The notes under the pieces were generated by a model, which was not told where the DNA came from, made no database searches, and saw only the letters and a list, made by a program, of their open reading frames with translations. A program made the position numbers and the translations under genes. DNA of 64,000 nucleotides from Tropheryma whipplei str. Twist (lineage in GTDB: Bacteria; Actinomycetota; Actinomycetes; Actinomycetales; Microbacteriaceae). How positions within the stretch are numbered: position 1 is the stretch's first letter; every line of letters starts with the position of its first letter. The stretch lies in assembly GCF_000007485.1 (NCBI RefSeq), contig NC_004572.3:806001-870000 (forward strand), given 5' to 3'. Of this stretch, positions 26,081 to 34,712 are shown piece after piece.

Positions 26081-26321
26081 AGCACCTCCTCTAGGCTACA
26101 AAATTTGTGGGATCAGTGCGCAGAATACGAAGCATTTAAATCCTTTTGAAGCGAACCCTTGTAAGGCTGCGCGCAAGAACACTGTACATATCCATGCACT
26201 ATATGCACTCCATACTGGGCAAGTTCACGAACCTCCCCGGGAGTAACAAGACAAGCCTATCTGAATACCCGCACAGCCATGAAAATTACTTGCGTGTTAC
26301 CATTATCGCGGAGGTGGGAGC

Positions 26322-26447
26322 ATGGGTCGCGGTCGTCAGAAGGCCAAAAATACCAGGATTGCGAGACAGCTGAAGTATAGAGTGGACAGCACGGATCTCG
26401 GGGAACTGGAGAAGGAGCTTATCTCAAAAACAGAGGATTCAGACTAG
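26322..26447 (+). CDS. DUF3073 small basic protein
   Basis: 41 residues: MGRGRQKAKNTRIARQLKYR, then VDSTDLGELEKEL and an acidic tail. This is the actinobacterial DUF3073 protein normally found beside purM. GGAGG (26310-26314) sits 7 nt before the ATG. The basic N-terminus suggests nucleic-acid binding, but no function is established to my knowledge. It converges on purF with 7 bp between stops. Confidence 0.93.
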   Translation: MGRGRQKAKNTRIARQLKYRVDSTDLGELEKELISKTEDSD

Positions 26448-26454
26448 CTGTTAT

Positions 26455-27915
26455 TTAGCTGGACTGCGTGTTTTCAACCCAGTCCAGGTACTCCTGGGTA
26501 ACTCGCCCTGTCACGTATTCGCCTGAAAAGCACGAATCCTCAAGTCGCTTGAACTCACCACCATGCATGATCGCGCGTCGCATATCTTCAATACTTTGGT
26601 ATATGAGGCGGTCGGCGTCTATGTATTGACGAATTTCTTGTAGTTGCCGGTTGTGCGCAACAAGCTCAGAGCTTGTTGGCATGTTGATTCCAAAAACATT
26701 TTGGTATCGAACAGGCGGCGCGGCAGAAGTAAAGAATACCTGATTTGCCCCAGCACTGCGAGCCATGTGAATAATCTCCTTTGAGGTTGTACCACGCACA
26801 ATTGAATCGTCAACAATCAGGACATTTTTACCGCGGAATTCGAGACCCATGGCATTCAGCTTCTGCCTAACGCTTTTCTTGCGCTGGAGTTGTCCTGGCA
26901 TTATGAAAGTTCGGCCAACGTATCGGTTCTTTAAAAACCCTTCCCGATACTCTATGCCAAGATTTCTTGAGACCTGTAACGCCGCTGGGCGCGATGAATC
27001 TGGGATGGGCATAACAACATCAATGTTCCCGCAAGGCATCTGTTGTTTGATAGTTGTAGATAAAGTGTCACCAAGGCGCAAGCGTGCCTCATAAACCGAT
27101 ACGCCATTCATAACGGAATCGGGTCTCGCTAGATAAACATATTCGAAGGCGCAGGGATTTAGTTGTGGATTTTGGGCGCATTGGGTCATAAAAATCTCGC
27201 CCTGTTGCGTTATAAATACAGCCTCACCCGGAGCAAAATCTCTTAGCAGTTTATATCCTTGCGCCTCAAGGACAACTGATTCACTCGCTATTATCCACTC
27301 GGTATTGGAAGTAAATTTGCTTTCGCGGGCTCCCAATACCAAAGGTCTTATTCCGAACGGATCTCTGAAAGCCAAAATTCCGGTGCCAGCTATTAGCGCA
27401 ACAACCGCATACGACCCCTCGACTCGTTTATGCACGCGCGAAACGGCACTAAAAATTTGATCTGGTGACAATTCAAAACCTGAGACACTCTGTTGCAGTT
27501 CGTTGGCAAAAACATTTATTAAAACCTCTGTGTCGCTCGACGTGTTAAGGTGTCTGCGATCTGTATGGAACAGCTCTTTACTGAGCTTGCTTGCATTTGT
27601 TAGATTGCCATTGTGCACCATTGCAATACCATACGGAGCATTTACATAGAATGGCTGTGCCTCTTCTTCGCTTGATACACTTCCCTGAGTAGCGTACCTG
27701 ACATGCCCAAGGCCAACCCGGCCAAGCAAGGATCGCATATGCCTGGTGCGGAAAGCTTCACGAACATAACCTCTTGCTTTCCTGAGGTGCAATATTCCTG
27801 ATTCATCGGTCGCTATTCCGGTTGAGTCCTGGCCGCGATGCTGCAAAAGCAAGAGGCTGTCGTATATAGCCTGATTGGCTGGCTCTGAACCGATTAGCCC
27901 GACTATGCCACACAT
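26455..27915 (-). CDS. purF: Amidophosphoribosyltransferase
   Basis: First committed enzyme of purine synthesis (PRPP + glutamine to phosphoribosylamine). I start at ATG 27915 so that the catalytic Cys is residue 2 (MCGIVGLIG), with GAGGTG upstream; the frame extends to 27969. Glutaminase motifs LQHRGQDSTGIA and GLGHVRYATQG, PRPP loop VLIVDDSIVRGTTS. The C-terminus has DSCFSGEYV where iron-sulfur forms have a Cys pair, so the cluster may be absent. Confidence 0.95.
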   Translation of the reverse strand: MCGIVGLIGSEPANQAIYDSLLLLQHRGQDSTGIATDESGILHLRKARGYVREAFRTRHMRSLLGRVGLGHVRYATQGSVSSEEEAQPFYVNAPYGIAMVHNGNLTNASKLSKELFHTDRRHLNTSSDTEVLINVFANELQQSVSGFELSPDQIFSAVSRVHKRVEGSYAVVALIAGTGILAFRDPFGIRPLVLGARESKFTSNTEWIIASESVVLEAQGYKLLRDFAPGEAVFITQQGEIFMTQCAQNPQLNPCAFEYVYLARPDSVMNGVSVYEARLRLGDTLSTTIKQQMPCGNIDVVMPIPDSSRPAALQVSRNLGIEYREGFLKNRYVGRTFIMPGQLQRKKSVRQKLNAMGLEFRGKNVLIVDDSIVRGTTSKEIIHMARSAGANQVFFTSAAPPVRYQNVFGINMPTSSELVAHNRQLQEIRQYIDADRLIYQSIEDMRRAIMHGGEFKRLEDSCFSGEYVTGRVTQEYLDWVENTQSS

Positions 27916-28025
27916 TTTTGCGCCATCACCTCGCAGGACACTGTCCCGCGAATAGTGTTCCAAATTCACAACTCTTTGTTGTCAGCAAAGCTAGTTTCTG
28001 CCAGAATCTACGACTGACGACCCGT

Positions 28026-29039
28026 TTACGACAGACTACCCGTCCACTGGATTGCTTCACCATCAATAACCTCTCCAATTAAACGGGCTTGCCACGAGTC
28101 ATCAATATCCTCAAGGATAGAGGTGCTCGATGCGACAATAATCAACCCTATTCCCAAATTCCAAGCATTTTTCACCTCTGACAGGGACAAGCTACCAAAC
28201 TCACAGAGTACTTTGAAGAGATCGGGAATTGGCCATGGATGAAGTCTAGCACCTAGCCCCTCTGGCAGAATACGCGGTAAATTACCCGGTATCCCACCAC
28301 CGGTTATATGACTCGCAGCATGCAATTTACCCGTCTTGATCAGATCCCGAATCAGGTTTACATACATACGAGTCGGCTCAAGAAGAGCCTCACCCCACGT
28401 CGTTTGCAGGTCTGGGCAATATTCTGCAAAGGATACATCCCTGCATATTTTCCGCACAAGTGAGAAGCCATTCGCATGCAGTCCTGAGGATGCGACACCT
28501 ATCAGCACATCTCCAGTTTTTACTTTGTCTTTACCTAATAAATCACTTGCCTCGACGACACCCGTTGCAGCGCCGGCAAGGTCATACTGATTCCGCGCCA
28601 TCACTTCCGGATGCTCAGCGGTTTCCCCGCCCAACAGGACGCAATCAATTTCCTGACATGCCCGTGCCACACCTCCAACAATCTGCGCAATGCGCTCGGG
28701 AATAAGCTCTCCACAGGCTATGTAGTCGGTCATAAAAAGAGGCTTGCCGCCAACAACAGCTATATCTCCGACAACCATAGCAACCAAGTCCTGACCGATA
28801 GTATCGTGCTTATCAAGCTCCTGGGCAATCACGACTTTTGTTCCAACACCGTCTGTGGAAGTGACTAACAGAGGAGATCTATAACGTTTAAGAAACGATA
28901 TATCAAAAAGTCCGGCAAAACCACCTAGTCCCTCTGGCACGCGAGAGTTGTGTGTCGCTTCAACTGCGTGGCGCATGGCCTCCACAGCGAGCTGCCCGGC
29001 CACAATATCAACTCCGGCTGCGGCATAAGGATCCATCAT
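28026..29039 (-). CDS. purM: Phosphoribosylformylglycinamidine cyclo-ligase
   Basis: AIR synthetase, 337 residues. Starts MMDPYAAAGVDIVAGQLAVE; GGFAGLFDI; TDGVGTKVVIA; GGETAEHPEV; ASSGLHANGFSLVRK; HITGGGIPGNLPRILP. All family motifs are present. It is followed by purF 56-110 bp away depending on the purF start, and is likely co-transcribed with it. Confidence 0.97.
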   Translation of the reverse strand: MMDPYAAAGVDIVAGQLAVEAMRHAVEATHNSRVPEGLGGFAGLFDISFLKRYRSPLLVTSTDGVGTKVVIAQELDKHDTIGQDLVAMVVGDIAVVGGKPLFMTDYIACGELIPERIAQIVGGVARACQEIDCVLLGGETAEHPEVMARNQYDLAGAATGVVEASDLLGKDKVKTGDVLIGVASSGLHANGFSLVRKICRDVSFAEYCPDLQTTWGEALLEPTRMYVNLIRDLIKTGKLHAASHITGGGIPGNLPRILPEGLGARLHPWPIPDLFKVLCEFGSLSLSEVKNAWNLGIGLIIVASSTSILEDIDDSWQARLIGEVIDGEAIQWTGSLS

Positions 29040-29171
29040 TGTTCAACCCCAGTATATTCCGGCCAGTATATTCCAGATTAAACACCGGTCAACCATTTGT
29101 ATATCTTGCATCACTCATACATGATGTTGACTCTCAGCACACAAATGCCCGCCGCACAAATACAATGCGCC

Positions 29172-29594
29172 CTATTTGCGATTGTGTTGCATGTCTTGCG
29201 GGGGCCTTGCTCTACAACACTCGGTACTCCTAGCACAATCCTTTCCCTTGACACCATCGGTGTTTTTACAACAGACACGAGCACTGCCACACCTATCTGT
29301 CTGTTCCTGTGAAAAATGTTGTCGGGTAACTTTTACGGTATATACCCTGCGAAATAGAAACCCAAGCAAAAGATACAAAGAACCGAAAACTGCCAGCCCG
29401 AACCCGATAAAAAGCAAGGTCAGAGATATCCAGGCAACAGGAGATGTGTTTTCAAAACCTGGGAAAATCAATCCAAGAAATAGTACAGACAACACCCCGC
29501 ATGCCACACCAAGAAACAAAAAAACACCAACACGGGGAGTGCGGGACAGGTGGGCTGTGAAAAGTTTACTTACCTCCGAATCACAACTGTTCAA
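29172..29594 (-). CDS. Two-helix actinobacterial membrane protein
   Basis: 140 residues. RTPRVGVFLFLGVACGVLSV begins the first helix and a second runs SLTLLFIGFGLAVFGSLYLLLGFLF. Similar small membrane proteins lie beside purM/purD in relatives. An equally long frame exists on the plus strand (29176-29598) but is basic and unconserved in character, so I choose this strand. The C-terminal tail is rich in cysteine (RVCC, DCARSTECC), which is unusual for a cytoplasmic tail. Function unknown. Confidence 0.65.
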   Translation of the reverse strand: MNSCDSEVSKLFTAHLSRTPRVGVFLFLGVACGVLSVLFLGLIFPGFENTSPVAWISLTLLFIGFGLAVFGSLYLLLGFLFRRVYTVKVTRQHFSQEQTDRCGSARVCCKNTDGVKGKDCARSTECCRARPPQDMQHNRK

Positions 29595-29696
29595 CTAGGC
29601 TCCATACACGCTTCTCAAGCAGCACCGAATCCAACCTAATGATACAGCTCATAGATTTTTACCTGGGCCTTCCGCTGAAGATAGGATTATCTTGGA

Positions 29697-30956
29697 ATGA
29701 AAATCTTAGTTATCGGCTCCGGTGCCCGAGAGCATGCAATAGCCGCAGCAATAGACTCGGAAGGGTCTCACGAAGTATGTGTTTCACCAGGGAATGCTGG
29801 TATAGCGCAAACAATAAACTGTGTCCAAACAACGTCCGACGCCGATCTAATCAGTATTGCAAAGAACTTTGATCTTGTTGTAATAGGCCCCGAAGGACCG
29901 CTTGCCGGCGGGCTTGTAGACCGGTTGAAGTCGAGTGGGGCAACTGTATTTGGTCCTTCACAGGCCGCTGCTCGTATAGAAACCTCCAAGCACTTTGCGA
30001 AGGAAATAATGGCCAACGCAAATGTAAGGACTGCAAAATCTGTGCTTGTGAATAACGTAGATGATCTTTCACGGGCATTGAAAGCCAGCTCAAGGCCATA
30101 TGTTGTTAAAGCCGATGGCATTGCAGCCGGTAAGGGTGCGATTGTTACAGGTGATAGAGATGCTGCGTATCGGCACGGAAGTTATTGGATACGCAAGGGT
30201 CCGGTGTTGCTTGAGGAATATGTAAAAGGCCGAGAGGTCTCGCTTTTTTTTCTATGCGATGGCAGAGTGCTTGTACCATTGAGTCCTGCCAAGGATTATA
30301 AACGGCTAGGAGAATCCGACACTGGACCCAACACTGGAGGCATGGGATCGCATTCTCCCGTTACCGACCTTCCTGCAAATTTTGTCGAAGAAGTGCAAGA
30401 GGCAATTGCCTACCCGGTAATAAAACAGATGGCCGCTTGCGGAATAGTATTTCGCGGGCTGCTCTATTGCGGTCTGGCACTTTGTGATGATGGTCCAAAA
30501 GTAATTGAATTTAATGCACGTTTTGGAGATCCCGAAACTCAGGTTATTCTCCCACGACTTACCTCATCACTGTCGGAGCTACTCTATGCAACTGCAAAAG
30601 GTGATCTACGTAACATATCGAAACCGAGTTTTAATAACAAAGCCGCGGTGTGTGTTGTTATTGCATCCGGGGGTTACCCCGAAATACCTGCCGGGGATAC
30701 ACCAATTATTGGGCTAAATGGTACGGGTGATGTGCAAGTTTTATTTGCCGGAGCAAGGAGGAATTATCCGGACGAACCCGATATACTGCACAGTCATGGC
30801 GGGAGAATAATGAACATCGTTTCTCTCGATAAAACATTTGCAAAAGCAAGAGAAAAGGCCTATAGGGCCGTTGACCAGATTTCTATAACAAATAAACAAT
30901 TCAGAAGAGACATAGCCCTAGAGGAAGAGTTTATGGAAACCAATCCACTTGGGTAA
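29697..30956 (+). CDS. purD: Phosphoribosylamine-glycine ligase
   Basis: GAR synthetase of 419 residues. N-terminal MKILVIGSGAREHAIAAAI, FGPSQAAARIETSK, ATP-grasp core VVKADGIAAGKGAIVT, TGGMGSHSP, VIEFNARFGDPETQ. Normal length. It is transcribed divergently from the purM-purF side, so the pathway genes are split on two strands here. Confidence 0.97.
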   Translation: MKILVIGSGAREHAIAAAIDSEGSHEVCVSPGNAGIAQTINCVQTTSDADLISIAKNFDLVVIGPEGPLAGGLVDRLKSSGATVFGPSQAAARIETSKHFAKEIMANANVRTAKSVLVNNVDDLSRALKASSRPYVVKADGIAAGKGAIVTGDRDAAYRHGSYWIRKGPVLLEEYVKGREVSLFFLCDGRVLVPLSPAKDYKRLGESDTGPNTGGMGSHSPVTDLPANFVEEVQEAIAYPVIKQMAACGIVFRGLLYCGLALCDDGPKVIEFNARFGDPETQVILPRLTSSLSELLYATAKGDLRNISKPSFNNKAAVCVVIASGGYPEIPAGDTPIIGLNGTGDVQVLFAGARRNYPDEPDILHSHGGRIMNIVSLDKTFAKAREKAYRAVDQISITNKQFRRDIALEEEFMETNPLG

Positions 30957-31066
30957 TAAAAACAAAATCATTGGTTTGCCATCTTTGATGTAAAGGACTT
31001 TGGTAAGTGTCTTTGGTTGTTGCGCCCTGAAGGGTATCAGAGATATGGACAGGGTAAACTTGTCCC

Positions 31067-32320
31067 GTGATTGACCCAGAAATATTGGTAAATACCCCAG
31101 ATATCGTCAGGCTTTCGCAGAAAAAGCGTGGGGAAAGCCAGTCTATTGTTGAAGATGCACTTATAGCAAGGCGTAATCTACGCACAGCAATAAATAACTT
31201 CGAGACCTTGCGGGCAGAGCAAAACGTTCTTAGCAAAAAAATCGCTGGCTCAGAAGATAGCGATAGGCCTGAACTTATGAGAGTGGCAAATCTGTTGGCC
31301 GAGCGTGTTAAAAACGCTCGCGAAGAGCAGGAAAAGGCAAATAGTGAGTGGAAAAAATTATTATTTGAGATACCAAATATAGTCTCATCAGAAGCCCCGT
31401 ACGGTGTGGAAGATAAATGCGCAGTTATGAAAACTGTTGGTGATATTCCAGAGTTTGACTTTGAACCGGCAGACCATCTACAGCTCGGAGAGCAGCTGGA
31501 TGCAATCGACGTGTCAAGAGGGGTAAAGGTTTCGGGTACTCGCTTCTATTTTCTGAAAGGATGGGGCGCCCGGCTTGAGCTTGCGGTTATGAATTTGGCG
31601 CTCGATCTGGCGCTTAAGTCTGGACTTACATTGCTTATAACACCAACGCTTGTAAAACCAGAAATAATGCTGGGAACCGGGTTTCTAGGTCGACATGAGG
31701 GTGAGGTGTATCGACTGCCAAGCGGGTATTATCTGACCGGAACCAGCGAAGTTGCCATTGCGGGATATCATAGCGATGAGATATTGGATATCTCCTCTGG
31801 GCCAATACGATATGCTGGATGGTCCTCTTGTTACAGGAGAGAGGCGGGGTCTCACGGGCGGGACACACGTGGAATTATGCGTGTGCATCAATTTTCCAAA
31901 CTGGAGATGTTTAGCTATGTTCATCCGCAGCAATCAACCAGAGAACTCGAGCACATTGTCTCAATGCAAGAAAAGATGCTAAATCTACTCGAAATTCCGT
32001 ACCGTGTTTCTGATATTGCTGCAGAGGAATTGGGGACAAGCGCTTCTAGAAAGTATGATCTAGAGGCATGGATACCCAGTCAAAATACATGGCGAGAGGT
32101 AACCAGTGCGAGTGACTGTACAACCTTTCAGGCGCGCAGACTGAATGTGAGATATCGAGACGAGTCAGGAAGGACAGGGTATGTTGCAACTCTTAATGGG
32201 ACTCTTGCAACTACAAGATTCCTAGTTGCCATTCTGGAAAATCATCAGACTTCCAATGGGAGTATCAGGGTGCCAGAAGCCCTTAGACCTCTCCTGGGTC
32301 AGGATGTAATAGAGAGATAG
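31067..32320 (+). CDS. serS: Seryl-tRNA synthetase
   Basis: 417 residues. An N-terminal coiled coil (about 25-105) binds the long arm of tRNA-Ser; class II motifs are seen in TPTLVKPEIMLGTGFL, the TSEV motif YLTGTSEVAIAGYH, YRREAGSHGRDTRGIMRVHQF and the C-terminal NGTLATTRFLVAILE. The start is GTG, with a TAAACT box ending 6 nt before it. A gene for tRNA-Ser(UGA) lies 860 bp downstream. Confidence 0.97.
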   Translation: MIDPEILVNTPDIVRLSQKKRGESQSIVEDALIARRNLRTAINNFETLRAEQNVLSKKIAGSEDSDRPELMRVANLLAERVKNAREEQEKANSEWKKLLFEIPNIVSSEAPYGVEDKCAVMKTVGDIPEFDFEPADHLQLGEQLDAIDVSRGVKVSGTRFYFLKGWGARLELAVMNLALDLALKSGLTLLITPTLVKPEIMLGTGFLGRHEGEVYRLPSGYYLTGTSEVAIAGYHSDEILDISSGPIRYAGWSSCYRREAGSHGRDTRGIMRVHQFSKLEMFSYVHPQQSTRELEHIVSMQEKMLNLLEIPYRVSDIAAEELGTSASRKYDLEAWIPSQNTWREVTSASDCTTFQARRLNVRYRDESGRTGYVATLNGTLATTRFLVAILENHQTSNGSIRVPEALRPLLGQDVIER

Positions 32321-32342
32321 TATCGGAAATTCTTGGAATAGT

Positions 32343-33134
32343 ATGAATAAGCTTCTTATAGCTCTTGATATTGATGGAACTGTTCTGAACCACGACGGAC
32401 ACACTCCGAGTGAGGGTATCGTGGCTCAGTTGGCTCGGCTCGTAAGAGAACATTATCTCGTTTTTGCGAGTGGGCGATCTACCGGAGACACACTGCCTGT
32501 CTTGGAAAGCCTTGGCCTTACCCAGGGTGCAATGCCGCAATTTATCATCTGTTGCAATGGTGCCGTTACCCTCAAGATGGAGAATAACGAGTATGTGAGA
32601 CACAGGGTTATAAGTTTCGATGCCTCGCGCACTTTAGAGTACATAATAAACACCCTTCCCGGAGTTGAACTAGCAGTTGAGAGATGTGATGGCGTATACA
32701 TGCACACATCAAATTTTCCGCTCGACTATCTGCATGACAAGAGAATTCTTTCCAGCGTTAGCGAAATTGTGCATACACCCCCAGCAAGGGTTGTCGTGTA
32801 CGAAGCCAGTATAGACGCCTCAGAAATTGCCAAACGCTTTGAAAGCAGGTGTATAAATTTCAACAATGCATGGGGATATTGGGACATAATGCCACCCGGG
32901 GTTAACAAATCAACCGGGCTATCTTTTGTTCAGCAAAGCCTGTGTGTTAGCGGTGACATGGTCGTGTCAGCGGGCGATGGCTTTAACGATATTGAAATGC
33001 TTGAATGGACAAAAAGTATTGGTGGGCGGAGTTTTGCAATGGGTCAGGCCCCTGCAAGGGTTAAACAGGCAGCACTTAAAGTAATTGGAACTGTGTACGA
33101 TGGTGGGCTGGCTAAGGAGCTAGCCAAGCTTTAG
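32343..33134 (+). CDS. HAD-superfamily phosphatase (Cof type)
   Basis: 263 residues with motif I ALDIDGTVLNHDG (nucleophile Asp near 9), motif II FASGRST, and motif IV SAGDGFNDIEML near 215. The cap is of the Cof/C2 type. Substrates of this family are sugar phosphates or flavin phosphates; none can be named here. It follows serS by 22 bp. Confidence 0.87.
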   Translation: MNKLLIALDIDGTVLNHDGHTPSEGIVAQLARLVREHYLVFASGRSTGDTLPVLESLGLTQGAMPQFIICCNGAVTLKMENNEYVRHRVISFDASRTLEYIINTLPGVELAVERCDGVYMHTSNFPLDYLHDKRILSSVSEIVHTPPARVVVYEASIDASEIAKRFESRCINFNNAWGYWDIMPPGVNKSTGLSFVQQSLCVSGDMVVSAGDGFNDIEMLEWTKSIGGRSFAMGQAPARVKQAALKVIGTVYDGGLAKELAKL

Positions 33135-33181
33135 AAGGTTTACAAAACCGTAGAGGTGTGCATGCTACTCTTGCCTTGTAT

Positions 33182-33266
33182 GGAGGGCTGTCCGAGCGGC
33201 CTAAGGAGCCGGTCTTGAAAACCGGTGAGCAGAGATGCTCCGTGGGTTCAAATCCCACGCCCTCCG
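33182..33266 (+). tRNA. tRNA-Ser (anticodon TGA)
   Basis: 85 nt with the long variable arm of class II tRNAs. Acceptor GGAGGGC pairs with GCCCTCC, discriminator G; anticodon stem CCGGT/ACCGG with loop cttgaaa; variable arm gagcagagatgctc; T-arm GTGGGTTCAAATCCCAC. No encoded CCA. Confidence 0.96.
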
Positions 33267-33303
33267 CTTTTTCCTGCCCTGGTAAGCTACCCATTACTCT
33301 CCA

Positions 33304-33332
33304 TTAAGAGACAGAAAGACTTGGACTATAAT
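33304..33332 (+). promoter_or_regulatory. Promoter of the LCP gene, probably leaderless
   Basis: TTAAGA (33304-33309), 17-bp spacer, then a perfect TATAAT (33327-33332). The GTG start of the LCP gene begins 7 nt after the box, so transcription should start at or next to the start codon. No ribosome binding site is visible. Confidence 0.65.
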
Positions 33333-33339
33333 ATCTCCA

Positions 33340-34503
33340 GTGTCAAAAAAGCCCAGCCTTCCCGGAAAGCTTTTTCGGGTTTTTATAGTTTTTTTCTGTT
33401 TTCTGCTTTTGGTTTCAGTAGGTATCGCAGCGTATGTTTATGTCGATCTCAGTCGCGCGATAAAGCGTAATGAGGCCGTTGATCTTGGAGGCCGGAAGCT
33501 TCCGGAGGACTATAAAGGTGCCTTTAATGTCCTCATAGTCGGGAGTGACTCGGGCGGTGGGGATCCCAGGTACAAGCGTGGAGGGGAGAATCTCGCCGAT
33601 GTCACAATTCTTGTGCATGTCAGCGCCGATCGGACGCATGCAGAAGCTGTGAGTATCCCCCGCGATACGATAGTCGATATCCCGCAATGTACGGGCGCCA
33701 ACGGGACGTCGCTAGCAGCGCAGAAGAAGGTACGTTTTAACAGCTCATTGTTTCGTGGGGGACTTGGCTGTACGGTCAAAACTGCGGAACTGCTTACAGG
33801 GTTGAATATAGAATACGCGGCGCTCTTGCAATTCAATAGTGTTATTGGCATAACCGAGACAATTGGCGGTGTGCCTGTTTGTCTAAAAGGTCCGATTAAA
33901 GATAAATATACAGGGCTTGATCTCCCTGCAGGGCTGCACAATATCTCAGGCCAAACAGCATTAGCGTTTTTGCGGTCACGTCACTCTATTGGTGATGGTA
34001 GCGATCTTTCACGTATACGCAGTCAACAGGGGTTTTTGTCTTCTATGCTTCGCAAGATACGCAAGATAAATTTCGTAGCAGAACCATTGAAAGCGTATTC
34101 AATATTCCGCACAATTCTCTCCAATACGACATTATCCACCTCGCTAAACAGCCTTGAAAAGCTGGGCGGTATGTTGCTTGCAACACTGAAAGTCAAGCCA
34201 GGTAATTTTGTATTCCTTCGTTATCCAACTAGGGTCGTGGGTAATGTGGTCTACCCGGTTTTGCAACAAGCAAAGGCTCTCAATGAGGCACTTTTGGAAG
34301 ACAGGCCGATAACACTCCTTGGAGGTAAGAATAATCGCTTGGGTGTTGAGATAACCACTCCATCTGCAATTTCTGAAACACCGTCGTCACCCACCAAGCA
34401 GACTGAATCTATCCCTGCAACAACCTCTCCAATCGGGGTAGAAATACAAAGTATTGGCCAGACTGGTGAGGATGAAAGCTGCGTCGTTCCCTACGGGGAA
34501 TAG
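33340..34503 (+). CDS. LytR-CpsA-Psr (LCP) family cell-wall glycopolymer ligase
   Basis: 387 residues. Short cytoplasmic tail, one membrane helix (about 12-36), then the LCP domain outside the cell with NVLIVGSDSGGGDPRY, ADVTILVHVSADRTHAEAVS, IPRDTIVDIP and the conserved RSRHSIGDGSDLSRIRSQQGF. The enzyme transfers lipid-linked polymers to peptidoglycan in related bacteria. The threonine/serine-rich C-terminal tail is variable. The first codons contain a terminator-like hairpin (33361-33379 followed by T-runs). Confidence 0.9.
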   Translation: MSKKPSLPGKLFRVFIVFFCFLLLVSVGIAAYVYVDLSRAIKRNEAVDLGGRKLPEDYKGAFNVLIVGSDSGGGDPRYKRGGENLADVTILVHVSADRTHAEAVSIPRDTIVDIPQCTGANGTSLAAQKKVRFNSSLFRGGLGCTVKTAELLTGLNIEYAALLQFNSVIGITETIGGVPVCLKGPIKDKYTGLDLPAGLHNISGQTALAFLRSRHSIGDGSDLSRIRSQQGFLSSMLRKIRKINFVAEPLKAYSIFRTILSNTTLSTSLNSLEKLGGMLLATLKVKPGNFVFLRYPTRVVGNVVYPVLQQAKALNEALLEDRPITLLGGKNNRLGVEITTPSAISETPSSPTKQTESIPATTSPIGVEIQSIGQTGEDESCVVPYGE

Positions 34504-34526
34504 TGTGTTAGCATTATTCAGACTTT

Positions 34527-34615
34527 GGAGACGTCGCATAGCCAGGTCTAGTGCGCCACCCTGCTAAGGTGGAGTGCCCGAAAGGGTACCGTGGGTTCAA
34601 ATCCCACCGTCTCCG
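34527..34615 (+). tRNA. tRNA-Ser (anticodon GCT)
   Basis: 89 nt, class II. Acceptor GGAGACG pairs with CGTCTCC, discriminator G; anticodon stem CCACC/GGTGG with loop ctgctaa; variable arm gtgcccgaaagggtac; T-arm GTGGGTTCAAATCCCAC. Confidence 0.96.
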
Positions 34616-34639
34616 CTGAGTTGTTTGTGCTTATCTTAT

Positions 34640-34712
34640 GCGCCCGTAGCTCAACGGATAGAGCATCTGACTACGGATCAGAAGGTTGGGGGTTCGAATC
34701 CCTTCGGGCGCG
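34640..34712 (+). tRNA. tRNA-Arg (anticodon ACG)
   Basis: 73 nt. Acceptor GCGCCCG pairs with CGGGCGC, discriminator G; anticodon stem CTGAC/ATCAG-type with loop containing ACG; T-arm GGGGGTTCGAATCCCTT. Its 3' half is covered on the opposite strand by the end of hemL. Confidence 0.96.

Noticed and set aside
26146-26373. 75-codon plus-strand frame overlapping the DUF3073 start
   Set aside because: Out of frame with the clear DUF3073 gene and without family features.
29176-29598. 140-codon plus-strand frame mirroring the membrane-protein gene
   Set aside because: Composition is basic and irregular; the minus-strand product has clear membrane helices and a family-like start.
33112-33294. 60-codon minus-strand frame over tRNA-Ser(UGA)
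   Set aside because: Its sequence (VGFEPTEHLCSPVFKTGSLG) is the well-known false translation of tRNA-Ser antisense; the tRNA is certain.
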